The translations under genes were made by a program, and so were the position numbers. Below are positions 1 through 7,910 of a stretch of DNA of 64,000 nucleotides, in pieces. The stretch spans positions 124,001 to 188,000 of the forward strand of contig NZ_JTAN02000001.1 in the NCBI RefSeq assembly GCF_000949135.2. The letters run 5' to 3'. Numbering within the stretch: position 1 is the first letter of the stretch; each line of letters starts with the position of its first letter. The notes under the pieces were generated by a model. The model searched no databases, was not told the origin of the DNA, and saw only the letters and a list, made by a program, of their open reading frames with translations. This DNA comes from Burkholderia sp. USMB20. Its GTDB lineage: Bacteria; Pseudomonadota; Gammaproteobacteria; Burkholderiales; Burkholderiaceae.

Positions 1-605
1 ATGTCGACGCCGAGGTTGTCCGCGCCCCGCGCGTAGCCCCATGCGACCGCGTCGTGTCGAGCCACGCCCGCGCGACGCTGGATGAATCCGCCCAGGATCG
101 GAAAACGGGCGCTCGGGCTGGTGTCGAGCGCCGGCATGTACTCCCGGATCTGGCTCAGATCGAACATCTCGGCGTCGATACCCTGCAGCTGAATCGAGTT
201 CGACCAGCGTTCGAGGCCATCCATCTGATGCGGATTGTGCGCGAGCGTCAATGCGCCGCGCTGGCTCAACATGATGTTGTAGTTGAGCTCCTTGCTCAGG
301 CCTTCATACAGCTGCAGCGATCGCTCGAAAAAGTTCGTGCTTTCCGGGTAGAAGTAGTTCGACCGGATGGCGGTGGTATTGCGCCCGGTGTTCCCGCCGC
401 CCAGCCAACCCTTTTCGAGAACCGCGACGTTTGTGATGCCGTGGTTCTTCGCAAGGTAATAGGCGGTGGCAAGCCCCTGCCCGCCACCACCGACGATGAC
501 GACGTCATATCGTGATTTCGGTTCGCGAGAGTGCCACGCCGGCGTCCAGTTGCGATGGCCGGTCAGCGCGTGCTTCGCGAGTGACCAGAATGAATAGTGT
601 TCCAA
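1..605 (-). CDS. soxB: Sarcosine oxidase beta subunit, N-terminal part (runs off the window)
   Basis: Heterotetrameric sarcosine oxidase oxidises sarcosine to glycine and passes the methyl group to tetrahydrofolate. About 201 residues are visible. A dinucleotide-binding GGGGQG sits at residues 39-44 within the Rossmann segment DVVIVGGGGQGLATAYYLA. The segment ARHDAVAWGYAR near residue 184 matches the conserved region that carries the flavin-linked histidine in SoxB. I chose the TTG at 603-605 because AGAGGT lies 5 nt upstream and the protein then starts MEHYSFW, like other SoxB proteins. The start is 23 bp after the purU stop, so the two are probably co-transcribed. The C-terminus lies outside the window. 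Confidence 0.87.
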   Translation of the reverse strand, partial: MEHYSFWSLAKHALTGHRNWTPAWHSREPKSRYDVVIVGGGGQGLATAYYLAKNHGITNVAVLEKGWLGGGNTGRNTTAIRSNYFYPESTNFFERSLQLYEGLSKELNYNIMLSQRGALTLAHNPHQMDGLERWSNSIQLQGIDAEMFDLSQIREYMPALDTSPSARFPILGGFIQRRAGVARHDAVAWGYARGADNLGVD

Positions 606-628
606 GCGAGACCTCTTGCGCGTATCGA

Positions 629-1501
629 TTACAGAACGACGGTGCGATGGCCGTTCAGGAAAATGCGTCCCTCGCTGAACAGTCGGACGGCTTGCGCCAG
701 TGCCACCGCTTCGCTGTCGTGGCCCACGAGCACCATGTCTTCCGCACTGTACGTGTGATCGATCGCCTTGACCTCCTGGACGATGATCGGCCCTTCGTCG
801 AGGTCGCTGGTCACGAAATGCGCGGTCGCCCCAATGACTTTGACACCGCGATCGTGAGCCTGATGGTACGGGCGCGCACCTTTGAAACCAGGCAGAAACG
901 AATGGTGAATGTTGATGGCACGACCTTCGAGCTTGCGGCTCATGTCGTCCGACAGGATCTGCATGTAGCGCGCAAGCACGAGCAGTTCCGCACCGGTGCT
1001 CGCGAACAGGTCGAGAATCTGCGCTTCCTGCTGCGGCTTGGTATCCGACGTGATTGGAAAATGATGGAATGGGATCCCATACCACTCGACCAGACTGCGG
1101 CAATCGTTATGGTTCGATACGACGCCGACGATGTCGATCGCGAGCGCCCCGGCACGCCATTTGGTCAACAGCAGATTCAGACAGTGGTCATACTTCGAGA
1201 CGGCGATCAGAACCTTGGGGCGATAGTCGGCAGCACGGATCGTATATTCCATCTCCAGTTCCTTCGCGAGAACCGACAACTTCGTCCGCAGGTCGTCGAC
1301 CGAGCCTTTCAGCACGTGATCGTCGAACACCATGCGCGCAAAGAATTTTTCGGTTTGCGGGTCACCGTAATGAAACGACTCCGTGACGAAGGCACCCTGC
1401 TCGTACAGCAGGTTCGACACTTTCGCAAGAATGCCCAGACGGTCAGGGCATTCGAAGGTGAACAGATATTCGGACGACTTGTGCGCGGCAGGTGTGGACA
1501 T
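629..1501 (-). CDS. purU: Formyltetrahydrofolate deformylase
   Basis: PurU hydrolyses 10-formyl-THF to formate and THF and so balances one-carbon pools. The 290-aa protein has an N-terminal ACT domain (YLFTFECPDRLGILAKVSNL, near residues 10-30) and a C-terminal formyltransferase domain with HHSFLPGFKGA and the DLDEGPII segment typical of the catalytic region. I preferred the ATG at 1499-1501 (MSTPAAHKSSEY) over an upstream ATG because AGGAAA lies in front of it. Its place just upstream of soxB fits known sarcosine oxidase clusters, where THF-recycling genes handle the methyl group released from sarcosine. Confidence 0.93.
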   Translation of the reverse strand: MSTPAAHKSSEYLFTFECPDRLGILAKVSNLLYEQGAFVTESFHYGDPQTEKFFARMVFDDHVLKGSVDDLRTKLSVLAKELEMEYTIRAADYRPKVLIAVSKYDHCLNLLLTKWRAGALAIDIVGVVSNHNDCRSLVEWYGIPFHHFPITSDTKPQQEAQILDLFASTGAELLVLARYMQILSDDMSRKLEGRAINIHHSFLPGFKGARPYHQAHDRGVKVIGATAHFVTSDLDEGPIIVQEVKAIDHTYSAEDMVLVGHDSEAVALAQAVRLFSEGRIFLNGHRTVVL

Positions 1502-2008
1502 GAGAATTTCCTGATAACAAATCAAAAATCGGACGCACCGACGACGTTAGCCAGTGATTCGGGCACTACAGTGGCCGCTGACCAGCAGAACAAATCACTT
1601 GCACCGACGAGACCGGCGAATGCAGATACTCGACCGCTGCGTCCAGCAAGGTGCCGAACGTGTCGATCATTCAACAGCCACTCCAACAAACTGGCCCTTT
1701 CAATCACCGCTGAGCTACTTGTCTGGCTCCCCGGTCAGGCCAAGCGTCGTACTTTCTGAACGACTCGTAGCGCGATCCACCGAACAAACATTACGCCCTT
1801 ATTGTTTGTTGGCGAGCCAATCTACGTGCAAAGCGTGCCCATCGACTTCGCGAGACCGCATGCGACTGTGGCAAGTATAAGAGCGGCCGGGTTCATGTAC
1901 AATAAATATTTAACGTTACATGTTTATCGCAAACCCTCGGTTGACCCCCGACATCCTTTCCGCGAAGCTTCCCGCGATACACTTTGCCCTGACGAATGTA
2001 GGTAGGCC
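1502..2008. other. 507-bp intergenic region between purU and a divergent tetR
   Basis: No supported gene. It must hold promoters for both directions. The stretch 1890-1925 is unusually AT-rich for this DNA and contains ATGTA (1895-1899) and TACAT (1917-1921) as a loose inverted repeat, possibly a TetR site. This is weak. Confidence 0.4.
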
Positions 2009-2659
2009 ATGAGAACTGCTTTGAACGCCGCACCGCCCCGCCGCACGGGGTCGCGCCGAACTCAAGAAGAGCGTAGCGACGCGACTCGCCGACGCATCAT
2101 CGAATCCGCGATGCATCTGCTGCATGCAAAAGGGATCAAGGCAGCCAATCTTCAGAGTATTGCGCGCGGTGCGCGTGTAACTCTGGGTGCCCTGCAACAT
2201 CACTTTGCTAACCGTCAAGTCTTGATGGAGCGACTGATCGACGAAGTGATGGCGCCGCTCTCCGATGACGGAGTCGTATGGCCTCCGGACGAACTCCCGC
2301 TTGAACAGCGCGCACACGAGTTCGTACGCCTCGCGTGGCAAATGATCTATGGCGTTCCGGGCTATATTGCAGCGTGGAATCTCTTCTTCGGATGCAAGTC
2401 GTCTCCGGAGCTGTTCGCGAAGATCGATGCGAACCGGGCCCGCTCGGATCCTGTGTTCTTCGCGCGCTTTACGTCTTGCTTCCCGGAGATCGCCACCACC
2501 CACCCGAATCCCCATCAGTTTGCTGGGCTCGTCTTCGCCAGCCTACGCGGGATGGGTATGTTCGATCTGTTCGACGTTAGCCAGGACGAAATCGACGGAC
2601 AGTTAGAGATTCTCGCCCAGATCATCGTCCAGGCCGGAAATTCAGCGAAATCGACCTAG
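2009..2659 (+). CDS. TetR/AcrR-family transcriptional regulator
   Basis: A 216-aa protein with a TetR-type N-terminal helix-turn-helix (about residues 28-75, including GIKAANLQSIARGARVTLGA followed by LQHHFANRQ). The C-terminal ligand-binding half is not diagnostic. It is divergent from purU-soxB across a 507-bp gap, so control of that operon is possible but unproven. It begins with a basic, Arg-rich tail. The start is the ATG at 2009. No ligand can be assigned. Confidence 0.85.
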   Translation: MRTALNAAPPRRTGSRRTQEERSDATRRRIIESAMHLLHAKGIKAANLQSIARGARVTLGALQHHFANRQVLMERLIDEVMAPLSDDGVVWPPDELPLEQRAHEFVRLAWQMIYGVPGYIAAWNLFFGCKSSPELFAKIDANRARSDPVFFARFTSCFPEIATTHPNPHQFAGLVFASLRGMGMFDLFDVSQDEIDGQLEILAQIIVQAGNSAKST

Positions 2660-2898
2660 CAGCGTCTGCAGTGACATTCCATCGATGGTGCCTCGTCCAC
2701 GAGATCAAGCAAAGCACCGCCTATGGCCGCATATAGACGGATATGGACGAACATTACCCATACGGTGAAAGTCGAGGCCCCACTGTCCACCGCTACACCC
2801 ATCCAAGCCAGAAAGGTGAGCGCGAGTTGCTGCAGTCTTGATTTTCCGACGCTCGAGTCGTCCATCCTGGCAAGCATCGCAAGCGCTCGTTTCGGCAT
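2656..2898 (-). pseudogene. Decayed N-terminal fragment of an MFS transporter
   Basis: The minus-strand reading from the ATG at 2896-2898 gives about 80 residues: MPKRALAMLARMDDSSVGKS, then a segment including LALTFLAWMGVAVDSG. This follows the usual start of MFS aromatic-acid or sugar-acid permeases (a short ALAxLARID lead, then a first membrane helix ending WMFDAxDTG). The motif Asp is preserved only loosely and the frame then drifts and stops. It lies directly downstream of the gntR gene on the same strand, so it may be the broken stump of a transporter once regulated with it. The assignment rests on pattern memory. Confidence 0.4.
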
Positions 2899-2932
2899 GT
2901 TATTGCGGATCGTCGGATCGTGAGGCGCTTGC

Positions 2933-3670
2933 TCAACTATCGGACCGCTTGAGCCGCATCGAGACTGAGAAGCGCTCTGCCGGGTGAACGCTGACAGACA
3001 CCTCGAACGCAACTCCGGCTGAGTCGATATAACGCCGCACGATCTCAAGCGCAGCCGTTCCAGTGGGTACGCGCAGCCGTCCGGCCATATCGGACGGGAG
3101 ATTTATCGCATGCACATTTTGCTGAATCTCCGCGACGGATCGCCCGTAGCGCGCCTCGATCAGTGTGCTGATTAGTGTGCCCGGTTCCGCGCGCGCGGCA
3201 ACCGCGATTTCCTCGTAGTCTGGATCGAGATAGACATCCGTCCAACCGATGGGCGGTCGCGTCGTGTCTCGGTCGACACGCAGACTCGAAATCCGAAGCC
3301 AGTGCGCGCCCGCGTCGCACTGCAAAACTTTCGCAAGCGGACCGTCGACGGTGACCGGCTCTACTGTCTGCACAATCCGCTGATTTTCAGAACCAAACTG
3401 CACGAGATCCTCGACCGACGCGAGCGACGGCCGGAAGTCGTTGCGCGGCTGCGCGGATTCGACACGTGTGCCGGCGTTCTTGCGTCGCGACACGAAACCC
3501 AGTTGCTGAAGCTCATGCAGCGCCGCGCGGATCGTGTGTCGACTGGTCTTGTATAGATCGCGCAGCTCGAGCTCTGTCGGCAAGTACGAGCCGACCGGAA
3601 AACGACCGCTCACGATGCCCTCCGTCAGGTCGCGCGCGATGTTAACGAAATGGGGTCTGTTCATGTCCAT
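2933..3670 (-). CDS. GntR-family regulator with UTRA domain (HutC type)
   Basis: 245 aa. An N-terminal winged helix (residues 5-72) contains the GntR hallmark LPTELELRDLYKTSRHTIRA, followed by a UTRA effector-binding domain (about 90-235). It is divergent from the lyase gene at 3847. The 176-bp gap holds two copies of the palindrome ATGTCCGGACAT, which are probably its operators. It likely represses itself and the lyase/symporter operon and responds to a dicarboxylate- or amino-acid-like inducer (inference). The start at 3670 has GGAA upstream. An ATG two codons later is an alternative. Confidence 0.9.
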   Translation of the reverse strand: MDMNRPHFVNIARDLTEGIVSGRFPVGSYLPTELELRDLYKTSRHTIRAALHELQQLGFVSRRKNAGTRVESAQPRNDFRPSLASVEDLVQFGSENQRIVQTVEPVTVDGPLAKVLQCDAGAHWLRISSLRVDRDTTRPPIGWTDVYLDPDYEEIAVAARAEPGTLISTLIEARYGRSVAEIQQNVHAINLPSDMAGRLRVPTGTAALEIVRRYIDSAGVAFEVSVSVHPAERFSVSMRLKRSDS

Positions 3671-3743
3671 TGAATTCCGAATGCTGGTCGCAGTTTAGAC
3701 GCGGTCCCGAGGGGCCCCACGGGTAAATCATAGCTTGAACAAT

Positions 3744-3781
3744 ATGTCCGGACATTTTATGCTTTATATGTCCGGACATAT
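3744..3781. promoter_or_regulatory. Two palindromic operators ATGTCCGGACAT
   Basis: Identical 12-bp palindromes lie at 3744-3755 and 3768-3779, centre to centre 24 bp. The second extends to a perfect 16-bp palindrome (3766-3781). They sit in the divergent region between a GntR regulator and the lyase gene, 65-100 bp before the lyase start, as expected for a dimeric winged-helix repressor. Confidence 0.75.
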
Positions 3782-3846
3782 TAGAGCCATCACCGTTCTA
3801 TCGATTCGGAAACGTCTCCGTTCCGTCACCCAATCCCGAGGCCGTC

Positions 3847-5217
3847 ATGCAGAACCGCACTACCCCCACTTCCAGCACCGTCGTCGATTCGATTCTGTTC
3901 CGCGACGCATTCGGTACCGCGAAAATGCGAGCATTGTTTTCCGACTACGCACTCGTGCAGCGCTATATCGATGTCGAGGTCGCCCTTGCGAAAGCCGAGG
4001 CTCGCGTCGGCGTAATTCCAGCCGAAGCAGCCGAGGTGATCGCACGCGAATCGCGGATAGAGCGAATCGACTTCGACCTCATGCGCGACGAAACGGACAT
4101 CGTCGGCTATCCGATCCTCCCACTTGTGCACCAGCTCGTCGCCATGTGCGGCGACGCGGGCCGTTACGTGCATTGGGGCGCAACCACGCAAGACATCATG
4201 GACACGGCAGTGGCGCTGCAGGTGCGCGATGGGCTCGATTCGATTGACACCGACATCCGCGAACTGCGCGGCATCCTTGCTGATCTTGCGAACAAGCATC
4301 GCGACACAGCGATGGCGGGCCGCACCCATTTGCAACAGGCATTGCCGGTCACATTCGGCTACAAGGTCGCAATTTGGCTCGCAATGTTTGACCGCCACCA
4401 ACAACGGCTCGCGGAGGTACGCGCCCGCGTCGCGGTTGTCGAGTTCGCCGGGGCCGCTGGCACCCTCGCATCGCTCGACGACAACGGGTTCGAGGTGCAA
4501 AGAGCACTCGCAGAAGAACTGAAACTTGGTGTACCCGCAACGACATGGCACGTTGCGCGAGATGGCTTCGCTGAGGCAGTGAACCTGCTCGCACTAATCA
4601 CCGGCTCGCTCGGCAAGATTGCGCTCGACATCATGATCATGGCCTCGACCGAATTCGCAGAAGTGTACGAACCGTTCGTCAAGGGGCGCGGTGCGAGCAG
4701 CACAATGCCGCAGAAGCGCAATCCGATTTCAAGCGAACTGATGCTGGCGGCCGCGAAGGCAGTAAGGCAGCATGCCGGCCTGATGGTCGACGCCATGGTC
4801 CAGGATTTTGAACGCGCGACCGGGCCGTGGCACGCGGAGTGGATCGCGATTCCCGAAAGTTTCATTCTGAGCTCGGGCGCATTGCATCAGGCAAAGTTTG
4901 CGCTCGGAGGCCTGATCGTTGACACAGAGCGGATGAAGCAAAACCTCGGCATCAGCAAGGGTCTGATTGTGGCCGAGGCTGTAATGATGCAGCTGGCGCC
5001 GTTTACCGGTCGCCAGCTGGCGCACGACATTGTGTACGACGCATGTCGCACGGTAAATGAAAAAGGCGGCACGCTCGCCGAAGCGCTAGCCGCGCTCCCC
5101 GACGTCACTCGGCATTTCGACCACGCCGCGGTCGAACGGATGACGGACCCAGCAAACTACTTGGGCCTCGCACCGCAGATGGTCGATCGCGCGATCGCGC
5201 TGTCCCGCGAAATCTGA
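3847..5217 (+). CDS. Fumarase/aspartase-superfamily lyase (adenylosuccinate lyase / carboxymuconate cycloisomerase-like)
   Basis: 456 aa with all superfamily landmarks: HWGATTQD (109-116), GRTHLQQALP (158-167) and the signature SSTMPQKRNP (284-293). Members of this family eliminate fumarate from a C-N or C-O bond, or cycloisomerise carboxymuconate. PurB and ArgH normally sit in biosynthetic contexts. This one is followed by a dicarboxylate symporter and preceded by a GntR regulator, which suggests catabolism of an imported N-succinyl-type or muconate-like compound (inference). The start is at 3847 with GAGG 5 nt upstream. There is a 26-bp gap to the symporter gene, so an operon is likely. The substrate is unknown. 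Confidence 0.85.
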   Translation: MQNRTTPTSSTVVDSILFRDAFGTAKMRALFSDYALVQRYIDVEVALAKAEARVGVIPAEAAEVIARESRIERIDFDLMRDETDIVGYPILPLVHQLVAMCGDAGRYVHWGATTQDIMDTAVALQVRDGLDSIDTDIRELRGILADLANKHRDTAMAGRTHLQQALPVTFGYKVAIWLAMFDRHQQRLAEVRARVAVVEFAGAAGTLASLDDNGFEVQRALAEELKLGVPATTWHVARDGFAEAVNLLALITGSLGKIALDIMIMASTEFAEVYEPFVKGRGASSTMPQKRNPISSELMLAAAKAVRQHAGLMVDAMVQDFERATGPWHAEWIAIPESFILSSGALHQAKFALGGLIVDTERMKQNLGISKGLIVAEAVMMQLAPFTGRQLAHDIVYDACRTVNEKGGTLAEALAALPDVTRHFDHAAVERMTDPANYLGLAPQMVDRAIALSREI

Positions 5218-5243
5218 CACCGCCTCTGGAGGAGACAAGCATT

Positions 5244-6647
5244 ATGAGTCGCTCACAACGCACAACCGAAACAATAGTCGCGCCCTCACCGAAGCGTCCA
5301 TGGTATCGCAGGCTCGGCATGCAGGTTCTTGCCGCCTTAGTGCTCGGCATCGTCGTTGGCCTACTTTTTCCGAAGGCCGGAACGCAACTGAAAATCCTCG
5401 GCGACATCTTTCTCTCATTGATCAAGGCAGGGGTCGCCCCACTTGTTTTTCTGACGATCGTGCATGGCATCGCGTCGGCCGGCGATGTCAAAAGCGCCGG
5501 ACGAGTCGGCTGGCGCTCGGTCGTCTATTTTGAGGTCGTTTCGACTATCGCGCTCGCAATCGGTCTAATGGCGGGCAATCTGATCCAGGTCGGCCAAGGC
5601 ATGACGTCCGTCGCCACTGGCAACGTGCCGATCGCCGCGACGAAGGCCGCGCCACAGGGCTTTGCCGAGTTCGTCATGCATCTCGTGCCGGATAACTTTA
5701 TCGGTGCATTCGCGAAGGGGGAACTGCTGCAGGTCGTCGTGCTCGCGGTAATGGTCGGCATCGGCATTCTGGCAATTCCGGAAGGCCGCCGCGGGCGAAT
5801 CAACGAAGGGCTCGAGCAGATTTCGGAGGTGCTCTTCTCGTTCATCAATCTGGTAATGAAGCTTGCGCCACTCGGTACGTTAGGGGCAATCGCATTCGCC
5901 GTCGGCAGTAACGGCACAGCCGTGCTGGTCGCGCTCGCTCAGCTTGTATTTAGCTTCTACGCCGTGATCCTGCTGTTTATCGTCGTCGTAATGGGGATCA
6001 TCGGGAAGCTGGCCGGCGTCAGCATGTGGCGCTTCATGCGCTACATCAAGGATGAGATTTTGATCGTGCTCGGCACCGCGTCGTCGGAGAGCGCACTACC
6101 GCGCCTGCTGATCAAGCTTGAACGGCTCGGCTGCGCGAAGCAAACTGTCGGGCTGGTGCTGCCGACCGGATATGCATTCAATCTGGACGGCACATCGATC
6201 TTCATGGCGATGGGCGTGATGTTCATCTCGCACGCGTACAACGTGCCACTATCGTTCGAGCATCAACTCGGCATTCTGCTGCTGATGCTTCTGACGTCGA
6301 AGGGCGCGGCGACGGTATCCGGCGGCTCGTTCGTAGTGTTCGCAGCGACAGTCACGTCGACTGGGCTGCTGCCCGTCGAAGGTCTTGCCCTTATCTTCGG
6401 CGTCTACCGATTCATGTCTATGGCGATCGCAACCTGTAACACGATTGGTAACAGCCTGGCCACAGTGGTGATTGCAAGGTGGTCTGGAACATTCAACGAG
6501 ACAGTTGCGCAACGCCATCTCTACCCTGAACGTTATCCAGAAACCGCACGCGCAGATGCGAAGCTGGACGATGGCAACCTGCTTCCAGAAGATTCGAACG
6601 AAACAAGTCCCCATCCGTCGGGCATCCCGCTCAAGCGAGGTGGCTAG
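5244..6647 (+). CDS. Dicarboxylate/amino acid:cation symporter (DAACS family, DctA/GltP-like)
   Basis: 467-aa inner-membrane protein that co-transports C4-dicarboxylates or acidic amino acids with H+ or Na+. It shows the family's re-entrant loop serine motif (GTASSESALP, around residue 276) and the substrate/cation motif NLDGTSIFMAM (around 312), plus about eight hydrophobic segments. It sits 26 bp after the lyase gene with GGAGGAGA before the ATG. The pairing suggests that it imports the lyase substrate or moves its fumarate product. The C-terminal 40 residues are hydrophilic. DctA and GltP cannot be separated from sequence alone. Confidence 0.92.
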   Translation: MSRSQRTTETIVAPSPKRPWYRRLGMQVLAALVLGIVVGLLFPKAGTQLKILGDIFLSLIKAGVAPLVFLTIVHGIASAGDVKSAGRVGWRSVVYFEVVSTIALAIGLMAGNLIQVGQGMTSVATGNVPIAATKAAPQGFAEFVMHLVPDNFIGAFAKGELLQVVVLAVMVGIGILAIPEGRRGRINEGLEQISEVLFSFINLVMKLAPLGTLGAIAFAVGSNGTAVLVALAQLVFSFYAVILLFIVVVMGIIGKLAGVSMWRFMRYIKDEILIVLGTASSESALPRLLIKLERLGCAKQTVGLVLPTGYAFNLDGTSIFMAMGVMFISHAYNVPLSFEHQLGILLLMLLTSKGAATVSGGSFVVFAATVTSTGLLPVEGLALIFGVYRFMSMAIATCNTIGNSLATVVIARWSGTFNETVAQRHLYPERYPETARADAKLDDGNLLPEDSNETSPHPSGIPLKRGG

Positions 6648-6664
6648 GGCGGTAGTCTAGGGTG

Positions 6665-6700
6665 AAAGTGCACATCGCTTTTGCATCTTTGTGCACTTTT
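6665..6700 (+). terminator. Probable terminator after the symporter gene
   Basis: A perfect 10-bp inverted repeat, AAAGTGCACA (6665-6674) and TGTGCACTTT (6690-6699), with a 15-nt loop and a short T run, 18 bp after the stop codon. The GC content is modest and the loop long, so strength is uncertain. Confidence 0.55.
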
Positions 6701-6963
6701 CGCTGTTGTAGCGTGCGCATCGGCGCAGAAACGACGGATCGGATCGTCCGACGATCGAATCTGAAAAAAGCGGCGGCCGGCCAAGGTTTGTCTCTCATGG
6801 TCCCTTCGGGCCCGACTCGCTGACATCGAACGGGGCGTTGTCAGGCCCCATCCGGGCGTCGCTGCGACGAAGGGGGCAATCGACGCCACACGTTGCGTTA
6901 GGAGTCCACTTAGAGCGGCGATATTGGCTGCGCTGGTCTTCCCACCGCTCGGGCACACGCCCG

Positions 6964-7899
6964 CTATCTGCGCGACTTTAATTGCTCGATCACATACTGA
7001 CTGACGATCAAGTCCAGGTGTGCGCCACCGGCGTTTTTGTAGACTGTCCTATCCCCGACCGACCGCTCGAACGCCGGCATCCGGCAAAGATCGAACAGAT
7101 CGCCTTCGATGTCACTTTCCCGAATGACGCCCGCCAGCATCGAGATCTGAATGTCGCCCGACTGCGCAGCATTCTGGCGGTCATCCACGAAGATCCGCGC
7201 GCCCCGGAATACCTCGCAATCTGCCTCCTGCATGTCGGGCCGATATCCGCCGACCAGATCGACATGGGTGCCGCGCCGCACGCATTCGCCGCGGATCACG
7301 GGTGTGGATGCGCTGGTGGCAGCCGTGATGATGTCGGCACGCGCGACCGCAGCATCGAGATCCTCGACAATGCGTGCGCGGATGTTTCGTGCGTCGAGCG
7401 CCGCGCGTGCGGACTCCAGTTTCGACGGCGTGCGATTCCACAACAGCACTTCGCGGATGGCTGGCCGGATGTGCAGGTAAGCGTCCGTCAACGACCGTGC
7501 AACCGGACCCGCGCCCAGCACCAGCAGGACCTCGCTGTGCTCGCTGCTGAGCATGCGGGCCGCCAGCGCGGAATCGGCTGCGGTCTTCCATCGCGTGATT
7601 TCGGGACCGTCGAGCATCGCGACGATCCCCTTGGTGCGCTCGTCCAGGACGAGAAACGCGGCTTGCTCCGATGGCAGTGGTGGGACGGCCGCGGCATTGG
7701 CCGGATGGATCGACGCGATCTTGACGCCGGCACCCCTGCCCGGCAGGATCACGCCCCGGCTGAACAGGCCGAAGCCGGCATCCCCGATGAAGTAGCTGTC
7801 ACCGACAGGCCGGGCGCCGGCATGCCCGCGGTGCAACGCGTCCAGCACGCCGGACCAGTCGAGTACCGACCGGATCTGTTGCGCGGAAATGATCTGCAT
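6964..7899 (-). CDS. Ornithine cyclodeaminase/mu-crystallin family protein, probable delta1-pyrroline-2-carboxylate reductase
   Basis: 311 aa. It has a Rossmann motif, VLLVLGAGPVARSLTDAY, and the family patterns GVKIASIHPAN, FLVLDERTKGIVAMLDG and DLVGGYRPDMQEAD. In this family true ornithine cyclodeaminases are a minority. Beside a 3-hydroxyproline dehydratase-like enzyme, the expected job is NAD(P)H reduction of delta1-pyrroline-2-carboxylate to L-proline. It starts at the ATG 7897-7899, 11 bp after the upstream gene's stop, so the two form one minus-strand operon. The pathway assignment is inferred from family and context. Confidence 0.85.
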   Translation of the reverse strand: MQIISAQQIRSVLDWSGVLDALHRGHAGARPVGDSYFIGDAGFGLFSRGVILPGRGAGVKIASIHPANAAAVPPLPSEQAAFLVLDERTKGIVAMLDGPEITRWKTAADSALAARMLSSEHSEVLLVLGAGPVARSLTDAYLHIRPAIREVLLWNRTPSKLESARAALDARNIRARIVEDLDAAVARADIITAATSASTPVIRGECVRRGTHVDLVGGYRPDMQEADCEVFRGARIFVDDRQNAAQSGDIQISMLAGVIRESDIEGDLFDLCRMPAFERSVGDRTVYKNAGGAHLDLIVSQYVIEQLKSRR

Positions 7900-7910
7900 G
7901 CGTACCGTTC

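Noticed and set aside
6719-6963. Minus-strand frame with GGKTSAANIAALSGLLTQ
   Set aside because: Looked like a possible relic gene, but no family could be named and it has no credible start. Left unassigned.
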